NCBI RefSeq assembly: GCF_013618635.1
Contig: NZ_JABLSJ010000010.1
Coordinates: forward strand, 62,001 to 126,000
DNA: 64,000 nucleotides
DNA from: Thalassobacillus sp. CUG 92003
GTDB taxonomy: Bacteria > Bacillota > Bacilli > Bacillales > Halobacillaceae
Reading direction: 5' to 3'
Both the position numbers and the translations under genes were made by a program. Position 1 is the stretch's first letter. Each line of letters opens with the position of its first letter. Below are positions 25,387 through 35,527 of the stretch, one piece after another. The notes beneath the pieces were generated by a model. The model had not been told where the DNA came from. It saw only the letters and a program-made list of their open reading frames with translations, and did no database searches.

Positions 25387-25929
25387 ATGAAGATTTTATT
25401 ACTTAACGGTACGATTGTCGGTGATAAAACAAAGGCATTGCTCGAAGAAGCTGAAAAATTTGTCACCCAGTTATCTGACCGTTATGATACCCATATTTTA
25501 AACTTGGCAGACTACGACTTGCAATTTGTCGATGGCCGCCCAAATGAAGAATATAATGAAGATATGCAAAAACTTATCCAGGCTATCGAATCAGCCGATG
25601 CTTATGTGATCGCCACGCCCATTTTTCAAGGCTCGATACCCGGCACCCTCAAAAACGTATTCGATGCTGTTTCCCCTCTTTCCATGCGATATAAACCAGC
25701 CTCCATCGTTGCTAACGGGGGCACCCAGCAGCATCACCTGGTCATCGAAAATCAACTCAAACCGATACTGAACTATTTCCGCTGTCTCGTGACGCCGAAC
25801 TACGTCTATACCCACACCAATCACTTTTCAACCCAGGGGGAGCTGATAGACGACGATGTCATCAACCGCCTGAAAGAAATGGCGCGCGTGTTCCATCATT
25901 ATATCAACATGAGTCAGGAACTGAAATAA
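25387..25929 (+). CDS. NAD(P)H-dependent FMN reductase-family flavoprotein
   Basis: 180 residues, flavodoxin-like fold. KILLLNGT at the N-terminus is the phosphate-binding strand for FMN; ATPIFQGSIPGTLKNVFD is the family signature that holds the isoalloxazine ring and dimer interface. Likely reduces FMN, quinones or azo compounds; exact acceptor unknown. AAAGGAG site 10 bases before the ATG; strong terminator after it. Confidence 0.88.
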   Translation: MKILLLNGTIVGDKTKALLEEAEKFVTQLSDRYDTHILNLADYDLQFVDGRPNEEYNEDMQKLIQAIESADAYVIATPIFQGSIPGTLKNVFDAVSPLSMRYKPASIVANGGTQQHHLVIENQLKPILNYFRCLVTPNYVYTHTNHFSTQGELIDDDVINRLKEMARVFHHYINMSQELK

Positions 25930-25940
25930 AGTGAATCGGC

Positions 25941-25984
25941 AAAAAAAGATCGCACGCCTCTCATTAGGCGTACGATCTTTTTTT
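25941..25984. terminator. bidirectional terminator
   Basis: AAAAAAAGATCGCACGCCT pairs with AGGCGTACGATCTTTTTTT (one mismatch), serving the flavoprotein gene and the convergent transglycosylase gene. Confidence 0.88.
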
Positions 25985-26612
25985 AAGCGAGTCCGAGCAC
26001 TTTTTTCACATACTGCTGTGTTTCTTCAAATGGAGGCACCCCGTTGTGCTTGTCCACATTACCTGGCCCCGCATTGTATGCTGCCAAAGCCAGCTTAGCA
26101 TCGCCATCATAACGATTAAGCATATCCTTTAAATACTTCGTGCCGCCCATTACATTCTGACGAGGATCAAAAGCATCCGTCACCCCTAACCACTCAGCTG
26201 TTCCAGGCATGAGCTGCATCAAACCTTGAGCACCTGCATGACTGACGACATCAGGATTAAAATTCGACTCCGCTTTGACAACCGAGCGAATTAAACTGGC
26301 ATCCACACCATGCTTCTGAGAAGCTTCTTCAATCAACGCATCAATCTCTTTGTCTTCCACCTCTACCTCAGGAGGCTGCGTGATGGAAGCTGATTGTACC
26401 TTAACAGGCTGTTCCTGAAACAAAGGCAGAGAGTTAGAGTTAGTCTGAGACGGTTGATTATCCGCGTACTGTGATATAGCCGACTGAAGCATGCTCTGAA
26501 ACGCCATTTCCATCATCCCTGAACGCTGTGACGAATTGCTCGATTGGGATGTGCCATGCAGCATAGACATGGCGTATGACTGCCACAAATAGTTCATTCG
26601 ATTAATTTCCAA
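25983..26612 (-). CDS. lytic transglycosylase (SLT domain), YjbJ-like
   Basis: Peptidoglycan-cleaving enzyme of 209 residues. The C-terminal 125 residues form the SLT domain: [11 protein letters not shown] with catalytic Glu115, [13 protein letters not shown], and the [16 protein letters not shown] signature. The N-terminal 85 residues are Ser/Gln-rich and low in complexity, and no classic signal peptide is seen, so export route is unclear. TTG start at 26612, six bases after AAGGTGG. Catalyses non-hydrolytic cleavage of the glycan strand, probably during growth or sporulation. Confidence 0.9.
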   Translation of the reverse strand: MEINRMNYLWQSYAMSMLHGTSQSSNSSQRSGMMEMAFQSMLQSAISQYADNQPSQTNSNSLPLFQEQPVKVQSASITQPPEVEVEDKEIDALIEEASQKHGVDASLIRSVVKAESNFNPDVVSHAGAQGLMQLMPGTAEWLGVTDAFDPRQNVMGGTKYLKDMLNRYDGDAKLALAAYNAGPGNVDKHNGVPPFEETQQYVKKVLGLA

Positions 26613-26714
26613 GGAGACCCACCTTCTTTATTCAAAAATGTTATCTATAGTTTACAGTAATTTCATCTATATATCTATGGAAAACTGGAAAATTGCGTTA
26701 TCATTAACATACTC

Positions 26715-27005
26715 GTGAACACAGGAGAGGGTACTATTTTATTCATTCTATTAGGTTTCCTAGTCGCTAGCTTGATTTATTACGTCATAAAAATGAAACG
26801 ATTGAAAGCAGAGGGCGTGCAGATATACGACTTTAAGCTACACCTCACACCCCTCTGTTTCTATTTAATCGCCCTTATTAATATGGCAGCTGAATTCCTG
26901 GACTTAAGAGGCATCATAAGCTGGACTCTCACCATGGTGCTGCTTGGTTTAGCCGCTTATTTTACAAAATACTTGCACACACCAGAAAAACAAACGCAAA
27001 AATGA
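26715..27005 (+). CDS. small membrane protein, start uncertain
   Basis: Up to 96 residues with three hydrophobic segments; no family recognised. The only canonical in-frame start, GTG 26715, lies upstream of the ribosome-site-like AGGAGAGGG at 26722-26730; a start after that site would need a rare ATT codon. Followed by a clear terminator, which supports transcription through the gene. Confidence 0.55.
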   Translation: MNTGEGTILFILLGFLVASLIYYVIKMKRLKAEGVQIYDFKLHLTPLCFYLIALINMAAEFLDLRGIISWTLTMVLLGLAAYFTKYLHTPEKQTQK

Positions 27006-27036
27006 GCCCCTGACAATAAGTCAGCGGCTCATTTTT
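27004..27036 (+). terminator. terminator
   Basis: GAGCCCCTGAC pairs with GTCAGCGGCTC (one mismatch) and is followed by ATTTTT. Confidence 0.85.
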
Positions 27037-27038
27037 CA

Positions 27039-27224
27039 TTTATCATCGGTCCGCTTCGCCTTATCGTCGCTTCGAGCTCATTTATCGGCGCTCCAGACCA
27101 GATTATCATCGCTTGCGAGCATTTTGTCGTCACTCGACCCTTTATCATCGGTCCGCTTCACTTTATCGTCGCTCCGACCTCGTTTATCATCGCTAGCGCA
27201 GACTTTATCATTGATCCCTTCTTC
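27039..27224. repeat. degenerate tandem array, nine units of 21 bp (one of 18)
   Basis: Units start at 27039, 27060, 27081, 27102, 27123 (18 bp), 27141, 27162, 27183 and 27204. Consensus TTTATCATCGCTCCGNNNNNN; bases 4-12 are strongly kept (ATCRTCGST) while the last six vary. All units stay in one frame, so the plus strand could read a heptad F-I-[IV]-[AG]-x-x-x, though no start or ribosome site precedes it. On the minus strand it is the immediate 3' flank of the lipid kinase gene. The pattern suggests expansion followed by drift. Confidence 0.85.
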
Positions 27225-28107
27225 ATTCAGGTACGATCACACGAATGTGAGAAGGTTTGACGCTGATTTCAACAGGAAGCCGATCGCCTTCTTCACCGTC
27301 AACATTTGTGATGAGATTTTCAGAGGAATCTACTTTCAGGTGCGTAGCGGTAAAATAGTCAACATCTTTATCTTTGCGCAAATTCCCACGTAATACAGCC
27401 GTTACGAGCGTTGCCAGACGCATGACGTTGACGTTTTTAATGATATAACAATGGAGCACCCCGTCATCGACGTCCGCTTCTGGCGATAGTTTTTCAAAGC
27501 CGGCAGTCGAGTTCGTCAAGGCTGCTAAAAACAGCAGGGATTCTCCTTCCCATGTGCTTCCATCATGGTCGACTGTTAACGGATAGGATGGGTTTGTCGA
27601 AAGGGTTTTGAATCCTTCAATAGCGTAAGCAAGCGGTCCTAGTTTGGTCTTTTGTTCCTTTGTAACCTCATATGTGGCCTCAGCTATGGCACCGACTGCT
27701 ACGATATTGACGAAATATTGATCGTTGAACTGGCCGATATCCACTTCCCTGCTCGCGTCTGAACGCAAGTCTGCAATAGCCTGTTCTGGATCAAGGGGAA
27801 TATTGAGGGCACGGGCAAAGTCATTTACCGTTCCTAAAGGGATAATTCCTAGCTTCGGCCGGTGTGCTTGATCGACAAGTCCGTTAATGGTCTCATTTAA
27901 GGTCCCATCGCCTCCGAGCGAGACGATTAAATCGAATTCGTCTTTGCACGCATCCATGCAAAACCGTGTAGCGTCCAGTTCTTTTTCAGTCTGACTGACC
28001 CGTACTTCATAGTCTTTTTCCGTTAATATTTCTTTTATTTCGTCTATGTAACTTACCGCCTCTTCTTTTCCCGAGGACGGGTTAACGATGAGCATCGCTT
28101 TTTTCAC
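27223..28107 (-). CDS. diacylglycerol kinase-family lipid kinase (YegS/BmrU/DgkB-like)
   Basis: 294 residues. N-terminal NPSSGK and nucleotide-binding GGDGT at 65-69 (SLGGDGTLNETINGL), then PLGTVNDFARAL, which is the family signature. Phosphorylates a diacylglycerol or related lipid at the inner leaflet, feeding phosphatidate back to phospholipid and lipoteichoic acid metabolism. The 3' end abuts the 21-bp tandem array. Which lipid is used cannot be deduced. Confidence 0.88.
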   Translation of the reverse strand: MKKAMLIVNPSSGKEEAVSYIDEIKEILTEKDYEVRVSQTEKELDATRFCMDACKDEFDLIVSLGGDGTLNETINGLVDQAHRPKLGIIPLGTVNDFARALNIPLDPEQAIADLRSDASREVDIGQFNDQYFVNIVAVGAIAEATYEVTKEQKTKLGPLAYAIEGFKTLSTNPSYPLTVDHDGSTWEGESLLFLAALTNSTAGFEKLSPEADVDDGVLHCYIIKNVNVMRLATLVTAVLRGNLRKDKDVDYFTATHLKVDSSENLITNVDGEEGDRLPVEISVKPSHIRVIVPE

Positions 28108-28137
28108 AGCTCGGCCTCCTGTAAACTAGTTGATTCA

Positions 28138-28162
28138 AACGCCACCTAAGGAAGGTGGCGTT
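28138..28162 (-). terminator. terminator between GNAT and lipid kinase genes
   Basis: AACGCCACCT (28138-28147) pairs perfectly with AGGTGGCGTT (28153-28162); the minus-strand T-run is short. Confidence 0.65.
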
Positions 28163-28164
28163 GG

Positions 28165-28605
28165 TCACCTTAACTTTAGTTGATAATGTCCGTCGCGCTT
28201 TTCGAATCCATGGGCTCTTAGAAATCCAGTGTCCCCTTTATCAGTGGCATAAAGCATACTCGTACCTTGCTCTTCCATCCACTCTATCGCTGACTGTATC
28301 AATTTCGTCCCGACACACGTATGGCGATACCATTCTCTTACGAAAATTTCTTCAATCCAACCAGTATGTGAGGATGTCATAGAGGCTAACACATAACCAT
28401 AGACGATGCCATTCTGCTCGGCCAGGCGAAGGTAATGTGCTGGTGTTTCCTCCATGATACAATCTGCTGCCCAGTATTTACGCTCTCTCAGCTTCTCTTG
28501 GTGATTGTTTGTGAATGAACGCGTTTGGGTTTCGGTATATTCCAAAGCTAGTCTGGTGAATTCCAGCAGATCCTTATCTCCTGGTTTTCGAATACGCACT
28601 GTCAT
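28165..28605 (-). CDS. GNAT-family N-acetyltransferase
   Basis: 146 residues. Acetyl-CoA fold: the beta-4 strand IVYGYVLASM, then WIEEIFVREWYRHTCVGTKLIQSAIEW with the pyrophosphate-binding R-x-x-x-x-G/A pattern, and a C-terminal TGFLRAHGFEKRDGHYQL segment. Substrate unknown. Starts two bases after the stop of the upstream small GNAT gene, so the two form an operon. Confidence 0.82.
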   Translation of the reverse strand: MTVRIRKPGDKDLLEFTRLALEYTETQTRSFTNNHQEKLRERKYWAADCIMEETPAHYLRLAEQNGIVYGYVLASMTSSHTGWIEEIFVREWYRHTCVGTKLIQSAIEWMEEQGTSMLYATDKGDTGFLRAHGFEKRDGHYQLKLR

Positions 28606-28607
28606 GC

Positions 28608-28892
28608 TTATTCATCATCCGTTTTCAACACATCGTGATAATCCGGCGTTTGTTCTAGAGTGTCTCGCGCAAATGAGCAGACGGGATCAATCTTCAAACC
28701 TTCTTCCCGTGCATGTTCGACTGCTTTTGCGACTAATTTTGAGCCTAATCCTTCTTCCCGTTTCGAAGGATCCACAAATGTGTGGTCGATCACCATTGTC
28801 TCATCATCTGTTTCTTCAAAGTGAATTTCAGCATCAACACGTGATTCACTGCCGATATAAAAGCGATTCTCTCCTTGTTTGATATCTGACAT
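28608..28892 (-). CDS. small GNAT-like acetyltransferase (YidJ/NATD1 type)
   Basis: 94-residue minimal GNAT: IDHTFVDPSKREEGLGSKLVAKAVEHAREEGLKIDPVCSFA, the compact fold with acetyl-CoA loop REEGLGSKL and the conserved PxCSF segment. Acceptor unknown; relatives are often near stress genes. AAAGGA site before the ATG. Confidence 0.85.
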   Translation of the reverse strand: MSDIKQGENRFYIGSESRVDAEIHFEETDDETMVIDHTFVDPSKREEGLGSKLVAKAVEHAREEGLKIDPVCSFARDTLEQTPDYHDVLKTDDE

Positions 28893-28950
28893 ATAGCATC
28901 ATCCTTTCTGCAATTCTCATACCCGGAATGACTTTGCCTTAAGCACCGAT

Positions 28951-30282
28951 TTAGGTGGCGCGTCGGGCGGCTTGTTGCACCGGGTCCCACACACTGTTAT
29001 AAGGCGGGGCGTAAGCCAGATCCAGGTCTAATAAATCATAGATTGTCATGGAATGGAACAAGGAAACAGCGAGAACATCGATCCGTTTGTCCACACCTTT
29101 TTCGCCAATGATTTGGCCGCCGAGCAGCTTAGCAGTTTCAGCGTGGTAGATGAGTTTCACTGTCAAAGGGTCTTTCTCAGCGTAATACCCCGCTGAATGG
29201 GTTGAGTCCACTGTAACCGTTTTGTGCGGAATGTGAAGCAGGTGCGCTTCACGTTCAGACATACCGGTTCGCCCCAACGTCAAATCGAAGAACTTTATAA
29301 TCGAGGTTCCCACTATACCTTTAAATGTCTGTGGTTGATTGATCATGTTGCGACCGGCAATACGGCCTTGTTTGTTTGCATGGGTACCAAGCGGGACATA
29401 GTCATCGCGTTCCTTTACTCTATGGTATTGCAAGGCACAATCACCAGCGGCATAAACGTCCTTGATGTTCGTCTCCATATAGCCATTCATCTGAATCGCG
29501 CCATTTATCCCCGTTCGTATGCCCGTGCCTTCAAGAAATGCAGTGTTCGGTGCAATCCCTACAGCAGCGAGTACAAGGTCAGTTTCATATCGATGATGAT
29601 CCGTTATAACCTGCTGCACACGATTTTCGCCCTGAAATCCTTCTACCGATTGGTAAAAACAAAGCTCTACATCATGGCGCTTCGCCTCAGCATGAATCAA
29701 CTCGGCCATATCTTCATCAAAAATCTTAGCCAGCTGGCCGCCCCGATCAATAAGGCGGACGTTTTTACTTAAGGCTCTTAAGCTCTCGGCCATCTCAAGC
29801 CCAATGTATCCTCCGCCGATAATGGTCGCATGCTCCACATCATGTGATAGGTAATCCATGATGTCTTGGGCATCCGGGATGGTCTTCAATGGGAAAATGC
29901 CTGCCAGTTCCTTTCCTTCCCAAGGCGGTAAAATCGGATCAGCTCCTGTAGCGATCAACAACCTGTCATAAGGTTCCTGGAATGATTGCCCTGTGGCAAG
30001 ATTATCACCGATGACCACCTTCTTATCACAATCCACACGCGTAACTTCATGGGACGTGCGAGCATCGATCCCATATTTATCTCTGAATTTTTCAGGGGTG
30101 CGCGCGATTAAATCATCCGTCGCTTCCACCTCTCCACTGATCGCATAGGGTAGCCCGCATTGGCCATACGAATAGGTTTCTCCTCTCTCCAGTGTCACGA
30201 CCTGATGAAATTCACTATGACGTACGATTTGCATCGCAGCACTCATCCCTGCTGCGTCTCCCCCTATAATGACGTACTTCAT
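28951..30282 (-). CDS. CoA-disulfide reductase / NADH oxidase-like flavoprotein
   Basis: 443 residues. FAD fold [14 protein letters not shown], single redox-active Cys42 in [17 protein letters not shown](P)H fold [17 protein letters not shown], and AAGDCALQ as second FAD contact. The single-Cys SxxxxC motif is that of CoA-disulfide reductases, which use Cys-S-S-CoA in the active site to keep CoA or bacillithiol-like pools reduced. The C-terminal [16 protein letters not shown] carries the two Tyr residues typical of the family. ATG 30282 six bases after AAGGAAGG. Confidence 0.9.
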   Translation of the reverse strand: MKYVIIGGDAAGMSAAMQIVRHSEFHQVVTLERGETYSYGQCGLPYAISGEVEATDDLIARTPEKFRDKYGIDARTSHEVTRVDCDKKVVIGDNLATGQSFQEPYDRLLIATGADPILPPWEGKELAGIFPLKTIPDAQDIMDYLSHDVEHATIIGGGYIGLEMAESLRALSKNVRLIDRGGQLAKIFDEDMAELIHAEAKRHDVELCFYQSVEGFQGENRVQQVITDHHRYETDLVLAAVGIAPNTAFLEGTGIRTGINGAIQMNGYMETNIKDVYAAGDCALQYHRVKERDDYVPLGTHANKQGRIAGRNMINQPQTFKGIVGTSIIKFFDLTLGRTGMSEREAHLLHIPHKTVTVDSTHSAGYYAEKDPLTVKLIYHAETAKLLGGQIIGEKGVDKRIDVLAVSLFHSMTIYDLLDLDLAYAPPYNSVWDPVQQAARRAT

Positions 30283-30398
30283 GATCATCCTTCCTTTCTT
30301 CTGTTAACACCATACCCTGAAATTTACGTAAATATGTACGTTCGCTCTATGCATGCACGTCTCATCTGTTACAATGAATAAAAAATGAGGTGACGCAT

Positions 30399-31184
30399 AT
30401 GAGCTACAACATTACCATCATCCAGTCCGATGTCGCTTTCGGTGATCCTTTGCAAAACCGTGAAGCGATGCAGCATAAACTCCTGCAAGCTAAAGATCAG
30501 AACGCCGACATCATCGTCCTGCCTGAATTATGGACGACTGGCTATGATCTGTCCAGATTTGACGAAATAGCTGAACCCATAGATGGACCGACCCACCAGT
30601 TGCTCGGTCAATTTGCTGAAAAATATGGCATCATGATCGTTGGCGGCTCCGTGGCTGAAAAACGAGACGGCGGTTACTACAACACGATGATCGCCTATGA
30701 CCGGGCAGGCGAGAGACAGTTCCACTATAGTAAAGTTCATCGTTTTCGCTTGATGAATGAAGAAAAATACCTGCTAGCCGGTGAACGTAAAGCGAGTTTT
30801 CAATTAGAAGGAACTTATATGGCAGGGCTGATTTGCTACGATATACGTTTCCCGGAGTGGGTCCGCACAAACATGCTTCATGACGAAAAAATTCTATTCG
30901 TCGTTGCCGAGTGGCCCCTGCCGCGCGTGGACCACTGGCGCAGCCTGCTGATCAGCCGAGCGATTGAAAATCAATGTTTTGTCGTAGCCTGTAATCGCGT
31001 GGGAAGTGACCCTAATAACCAATTCGGCGGTCATTCACTGATCATCGACCCTTGGGGAAACGTTATCGCAGAGGGCGATGAAACAGAACAACTTGTGTCA
31101 GGAGGAGTCGATGTCAGCCAGGTCGAAGCGATTCGCCAGCAAATCCCGATTTTCCGTGACCGCCGCCCAGAACTATATGAGTAA
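30399..31184 (+). CDS. carbon-nitrogen hydrolase (nitrilase superfamily, omega-amidase-like)
   Basis: 261-residue amidase with a complete Glu-Lys-Cys triad: Glu43 in VLPELW, Lys112 in YSKVH and Cys146 in GLICYDIRFPE. The RVDHWRSLLISRAIENQCFVVACNRVG block is typical of the YafV/omega-amidase branch, which hydrolyses alpha-ketoglutaramate or ketosuccinamate; some Bacillaceae members sit in methionine salvage. ATG 30399, six bases after GAGGTG. Terminator directly downstream. Confidence 0.88.
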   Translation: MSYNITIIQSDVAFGDPLQNREAMQHKLLQAKDQNADIIVLPELWTTGYDLSRFDEIAEPIDGPTHQLLGQFAEKYGIMIVGGSVAEKRDGGYYNTMIAYDRAGERQFHYSKVHRFRLMNEEKYLLAGERKASFQLEGTYMAGLICYDIRFPEWVRTNMLHDEKILFVVAEWPLPRVDHWRSLLISRAIENQCFVVACNRVGSDPNNQFGGHSLIIDPWGNVIAEGDETEQLVSGGVDVSQVEAIRQQIPIFRDRRPELYE

Positions 31185-31226
31185 AAAAATAATAACCTCT
31201 TGGTCCCATCCAAGAGGTTATTTTTT
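31185..31226. terminator. bidirectional terminator
   Basis: AAAAAATAATAACCTCTTGG pairs with CCAAGAGGTTATTTTTT around a six-base loop; serves both convergent genes. Confidence 0.9.
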
Positions 31227-31230
31227 ACCT

Positions 31231-31437
31231 TTAGCCGCCCAGGAAAAAGTCCAAGACGTTTCCTGCTTTAGAGGCTTTTTGGTTATAAAATTCGGAGTAA
31301 CCGCAGTTTTTACAATATACAACTGTAAACTTATTGGATTGAACGTCCATCAATTTAGATAAAGTCCCTCCTGTCATCGATACTTCCTTCGAGTCAGCAT
31401 CCTTACTGCCACATTTCATACAACCTTCTTCGTACAT
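31231..31437 (-). CDS. zinc-ribbon protein
   Basis: 68 residues with two paired cysteine knuckles, CMKC at 6-9 and CKNC near 42-45, followed by GYSEFY; fits the small single zinc-ribbon proteins predicted to bind nucleic acid or act as metal sites. Good AGGAGG before the ATG. Function unknown. Confidence 0.8.
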   Translation of the reverse strand: MYEEGCMKCGSKDADSKEVSMTGGTLSKLMDVQSNKFTVVYCKNCGYSEFYNQKASKAGNVLDFFLGG

Positions 31438-31570
31438 TCAAAATCCTCCTAATAATTCATTTAATTTATATACGATAATAGCCAAGATGACGTTTCACAT
31501 AATGTAAATACCCTTCACTAGAGGGTTTAAACCAAATGAAAAAATGACCAGTGAGATTTCTTACATCATA

Positions 31571-31595
31571 AAAAAGAGAAGCCCTTAGACTTCTC
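31571..31595 (-). terminator. terminator overlapping the end of thrB
   Basis: GAGAAG (31576-31581) and CTTCTC (31590-31595) form a short stem overlapping the last thrB codons; minus-strand continuation is TTTTTTATG. Confidence 0.65.
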
Positions 31596-32514
31596 CTTCA
31601 CGCAGCATATTTGTATCGGTTACGGATGATTGCACCCCTGACAAATCAATAGAAAGAGCCTCTACACTCAGACCTGGTGCAGCGTCACGCAGACGCTTAA
31701 ACTGATCATTATCCAGCCCTTCGAACAAGCCGATCAAGGTCGGTCCCGCTCCACTCATATAAGTGCCAAGTCCACCCGTTTGTTTAACAGCATGAGTGAT
31801 GGCCTCAAAATGAGGGATCAGCGCCTTCCGGTAGGGTTGATGCCATAAGTCCCGCTCCATCATTTTACCGACTAGCGGCCAATCCTGTTCAGCCAAGGCT
31901 GCGACTAAAACGTTGGCGTTGGCACTTGCATGAATGGCATGAGGATACGATAACTCGGAAGGCAAAAACGCACGGGCTTTTTGCGTTTCCAAATGAAAAT
32001 CCGGTATGACGGCAACCCACGTTAAATCAGTTAACCCTTTTGAAAACCGGACAAAATCCAGGTGTTCGTTATCATAACTCGAGACCATAACCCCGCCATA
32101 TATGGCAGGTGCTACATTGTCCGGATGGCCTTCAATATCGCATGCGAAGCGCAGTTTATCCTCTTTCGACAGAGCTAGTCCGTGAATTTGGTCAGCCAAC
32201 TCGATCCCTGCAACAACAGCTGTCGATGAGCTGCCTAACCCCCGGGCAATCGGTACTTCATTTATCACCGTTACTTCATAAGGAGGAAGGTCGTCTTTGC
32301 CGAAAGCATGCGCGGTATGAAGAGCAATTCGATAAATAAGGTTGGTTCCATCAGCGGGAATAAAGGGCTGATCGACATCCGGTATAACAAATCGCCATTG
32401 CTCAGCGGGACGGCAAGTCAAGGTAAGATACTTATTTAAGGCAAGCCCTACAGAATCAAAACCTGGGCCCAGGTTAGCTGATGTAGCCGGAACAGTGATG
32501 TGGAGCGTCTTCAT
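31585..32514 (-). CDS. thrB: homoserine kinase
   Basis: Phosphorylates homoserine to O-phosphohomoserine, the substrate of the neighbouring threonine synthase. GHMP-kinase fold of 309 residues: [18 protein letters not shown] near the N-terminus, phosphate loop [18 protein letters not shown], and the C-terminal [17 protein letters not shown]. Start codon overlaps the thrC stop by four bases, so hom, thrC and thrB form one operon. Confidence 0.96.
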   Translation of the reverse strand: MKTLHITVPATSANLGPGFDSVGLALNKYLTLTCRPAEQWRFVIPDVDQPFIPADGTNLIYRIALHTAHAFGKDDLPPYEVTVINEVPIARGLGSSSTAVVAGIELADQIHGLALSKEDKLRFACDIEGHPDNVAPAIYGGVMVSSYDNEHLDFVRFSKGLTDLTWVAVIPDFHLETQKARAFLPSELSYPHAIHASANANVLVAALAEQDWPLVGKMMERDLWHQPYRKALIPHFEAITHAVKQTGGLGTYMSGAGPTLIGLFEGLDNDQFKRLRDAAPGLSVEALSIDLSGVQSSVTDTNMLREGEV

Positions 32515-33566
32515 GCTTCAACACCCAATACCGCTGATTTGAACTGCTCAATATCATTTTCGATGACGCGTGGCTCCAGTGTACTTGTTTCGATGGCTGT
32601 ATCAGGATCTTTCAATCCGTTGCCTGTTAACACGTGAACGACTTTTGAACCCGGTGATATGAGACCTTCTTTGACTTTTTTAATGGTGCCCGCTAAAGAC
32701 GCACAAGAGGCAGGCTCAGCGAACACACCCTCTTTCCTGGCTAACCATTGATAAGCGGCCACAATATCATCGTCTGTCACTTCATCGATCAACCCATTGG
32801 ATTGTTCTGTTGCCGTTAAGGCTTGCGACCAACTGGCGGGGTTGCCGATGCGGATGGCCGTGGCGAGTGTATCCGGATTTTCAATGACTTGATTTCTGAC
32901 GATAGCCGCTGAACCGCTAGCTTGAAAACCGAACATCTTCGGCAACTTAAAACCTAAGCGCTGATGATACTCCTGGAAACCTCCCCAGTATGCCGTGATG
33001 TTGCCCGCGTTTCCAACGGGGATAGCAAGATAATCTGGCGCTTCGCCCAGCGCATCGCACACTTCAAACGCGGCTGTTTTTTGCCCTTCAATTCGGTAAG
33101 GGTTCAGTGAATTCACCAACGTAATTGATTCCTGACCTGCAATTTCTTTTACCATTTCAAGTGCTTGATCAAAATTACCCTTCACCGCATAAATTTCCGC
33201 GCCGTACATAACCGCCTGCGCTAGTTTTCCCTGGGCGATTTTCCCTTCAGGAATAACAATGATACACCGCAGACCAGCCCGAGCTGCAAAAGCAGCTGCA
33301 GAAGCTGATGTATTACCGGTGGAAGCACATATGACCGCTTTCGAACCTTCTTCAATCGCTTTAGCCATTGCCATCACCATCCCCCGATCTTTAAACGACC
33401 CGGTAGGATTGGCCCCTTCTATTTTGACGTAAGCCTCGATGCCAAGTTCTGCAGAAATCGAAGGGACCGGAAGTAACGGCGTGTTCCCTTCATGAAGAGT
33501 CAAAGGAGGCGTCTCCTCATTAATCGGTAAATAATTTTGGTAATGATGCAAAAGACCCTTCCACAT
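32511..33566 (-). CDS. thrC: threonine synthase
   Basis: Converts O-phosphohomoserine to threonine using pyridoxal phosphate. 351 residues; PLP lysine is Lys59 in [10 protein letters not shown], with the phosphate-binding PVGNAGN glycine loop about residue 190. Length matches the short Firmicute form. Overlaps hom by one base (TAATG) and thrB by four. Confidence 0.96.
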   Translation of the reverse strand: MWKGLLHHYQNYLPINEETPPLTLHEGNTPLLPVPSISAELGIEAYVKIEGANPTGSFKDRGMVMAMAKAIEEGSKAVICASTGNTSASAAAFAARAGLRCIIVIPEGKIAQGKLAQAVMYGAEIYAVKGNFDQALEMVKEIAGQESITLVNSLNPYRIEGQKTAAFEVCDALGEAPDYLAIPVGNAGNITAYWGGFQEYHQRLGFKLPKMFGFQASGSAAIVRNQVIENPDTLATAIRIGNPASWSQALTATEQSNGLIDEVTDDDIVAAYQWLARKEGVFAEPASCASLAGTIKKVKEGLISPGSKVVHVLTGNGLKDPDTAIETSTLEPRVIENDIEQFKSAVLGVEA

Positions 33567-34864
33567 TATGATTGTCCTCCTTCAACTCGGAATACACTGT
33601 CAACGGAACGAACAGTCTCCAGTTTATTTAAATCCTCCAGCGCTTTCCCGAACCTTTCTTCATCCACTTGATGTGTAATCATCATCAATTCTCTCTCTTC
33701 CGGCGTGTCGGTTGGGAGCTGAATGATTTGATCGAACGAAATATCATATTCAGCAAAAATTTGCGTCATTTCCATCAGCATGCCGGGTTGATCATGGACA
33801 TGCAGACGCAGATATTTTTTCGTGAGACTCGCTTGTTTCGGTTTTAATTTTTTGCCAAATTGCGGATTGACATACCCCGCACCCGTCGTTCCAAGCCGAA
33901 CGTTCTTAATTACAGCAATCAGATCAGAGACGATTGCTGTCGCGGTCGGTAACTGACCCGCACCGGGACCATAAAACATCGTCTCCCCAACAGCTTCCCC
34001 ATGGACATAAACCGCATTATATTCGTCATTCACGGATGTAAGCGGGTGATCCTTAGGTAAAAGCGTCGGTTCGACACTGACTGAAACGCCGTGTTCGTTA
34101 TTATCCGCAATCCCAATCAATTTCAGACAGTAGCCGAGCTGCTCAGCATAGCGAATATCCGAAATAGACAGACCTCGTATGCCTTTAACGGAGACATCTT
34201 CAAGATTCAGCGGCATGGAAAATCCGAGAATCGATAAAATCGTCATTTTTCGTGCCGCGTCAAGACCATCGACGTCTGACGTAGGATCTGCCTCAGCAAA
34301 GCCGAGTTCCTGTGCTTCTTTCAAAACGTGGTCAAAGTCAGAACCTTCTTTGCTCATTTTGGTCAAAATATAATTGGTCGTTCCGTTCACGATCCCCATC
34401 ATCTTGGTAATACGATCTGATGAGAGGCCATCCATGATGGATCGAATAATCGGGATGCCCCCGGCCACGCTCGCTTCGTAATAAAAATCACATTGGTTTT
34501 CCTGACTGGCCTGAAATAATTCAGCACCATATTGAGCGACTAAATCCTTATTGGCCGTCACGATGTGCTTTTGGTGATTAATAGCGTCCATCAAAATAGA
34601 GAACGTATGCTCAATGCCGCCCATAACTTCCACTACAACATCAATGTCAGGATCCCGTGTAACATCTTCATATTGATCGGTCATGTGGGCAGGGTCAATG
34701 CCGACATCACGGACTTTTTTCATATCGTGTACGAGCACGCTTTTGATCTCCACCTCACAGCCGATTTTATGGCTGATTTCTTTCTGATGCTCTTTTAAAA
34801 TATGAATAACGCCGCCTCCGACTGTACCTAAACCTAGTAAACCAACAGTAATCGTGTTGCTCAT
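33566..34864 (-). CDS. hom: homoserine dehydrogenase with C-terminal ACT domain
   Basis: Reduces aspartate semialdehyde to homoserine at the branch to threonine and methionine. 432 residues: NAD(P) fold [13 protein letters not shown], catalytic region [11 protein letters not shown] and [18 protein letters not shown], then a C-terminal ACT domain from about residue 350 ([21 protein letters not shown]) that usually provides threonine feedback. ATG 34864 follows GGGGTGGGG. First gene of the threonine operon; no leader attenuator recognised upstream. Confidence 0.96.
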   Translation of the reverse strand: MSNTITVGLLGLGTVGGGVIHILKEHQKEISHKIGCEVEIKSVLVHDMKKVRDVGIDPAHMTDQYEDVTRDPDIDVVVEVMGGIEHTFSILMDAINHQKHIVTANKDLVAQYGAELFQASQENQCDFYYEASVAGGIPIIRSIMDGLSSDRITKMMGIVNGTTNYILTKMSKEGSDFDHVLKEAQELGFAEADPTSDVDGLDAARKMTILSILGFSMPLNLEDVSVKGIRGLSISDIRYAEQLGYCLKLIGIADNNEHGVSVSVEPTLLPKDHPLTSVNDEYNAVYVHGEAVGETMFYGPGAGQLPTATAIVSDLIAVIKNVRLGTTGAGYVNPQFGKKLKPKQASLTKKYLRLHVHDQPGMLMEMTQIFAEYDISFDQIIQLPTDTPEERELMMITHQVDEERFGKALEDLNKLETVRSVDSVFRVEGGQS

Positions 34865-35043
34865 TTTCCCCACCCCTTTATTGTCCTTATTAAAGGTACT
34901 TTTGTATTTATATAATGGACATTGTAACTGAAATCATTAAAGCAGCACAAGCATTATGGATGAATCTTCACTAAACTTTTTCAAAGTAAAGACATTTATA
35001 CATTATTTGTCAAAGTTGCCTGCCCTCAGCTAATTCCAACACA

Positions 35044-35070
35044 AAAGACCTACTTAGATAGCAGGTCTTC
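35044..35070 (-). terminator. terminator after the ElaA-like gene
   Basis: AAAGACCT (35044-35051) pairs with AGGTCTT (35063-35069); on the minus strand followed by TTTTGT. Confidence 0.6.
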
Positions 35071-35080
35071 AAAATGTACT

Positions 35081-35527
35081 TCAATTAAGGGTCATCAGCA
35101 TATCCCGATGAGGAATATCATCGTCCAGGTACGTTTCTGAAATAGCTTCAAATCCACACGATTCATAAAACGAACGTAAATGCTCCTGCCCCTGCAGGAA
35201 GATTTCTGAAACACCCCATTCTTCTTTGATCCAAGCGATGGATTTTTCCATCACTAGCCGTGCGTAGCCGTGACCACGATGTTCAGGGTGGACCAACACC
35301 CGTCCAATAGAAGCTTGCTTGTATTTACTATTCGGAGGAACCAGTCGGGAATACGTGATGACCTCCCCGCCCGCCTCTAACCATAAGTGGATACTATCGG
35401 CATCGTACCCGTCTAACTCAGGGTAGGCACAAGCTTGTTCGACAACAAATATGTCCATTCTTAGTTTGAGAATAGTGTATAACTGGGTCGTTGTTAATTG
35501 GCTAAACTTTCTAACCCTCCACTCCAC
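35081..35527 (-). CDS. ElaA-like GNAT acetyltransferase
   Basis: 148 residues with ElaA features: LTTTQLYTILKLRMDIFVVEQ in the first third, YSRLVPP, then ASIGRVLVHPEHRGHGYARLVM with the acetyl-CoA loop RGHGYA. GTG 35527 lies eight bases after GGAGG and is preferred to an upstream ATG. Acceptor unknown. Confidence 0.85.
   Translation of the reverse strand: MEWRVRKFSQLTTTQLYTILKLRMDIFVVEQACAYPELDGYDADSIHLWLEAGGEVITYSRLVPPNSKYKQASIGRVLVHPEHRGHGYARLVMEKSIAWIKEEWGVSEIFLQGQEHLRSFYESCGFEAISETYLDDDIPHRDMLMTLN

Noticed and set aside
27039-27224. CRISPR array
   Set aside because: Units are contiguous 21-mers without spacers and no cas gene is in the window.
29224-29772. 182-codon plus-strand frame
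   Set aside because: Antisense to the CoA-disulfide reductase gene; composition is that of a reverse-strand shadow.
34874-35043. Threonine attenuator or T-box before hom
   Set aside because: No T-box motif, leader peptide or terminator/antiterminator pair could be found in this stretch.
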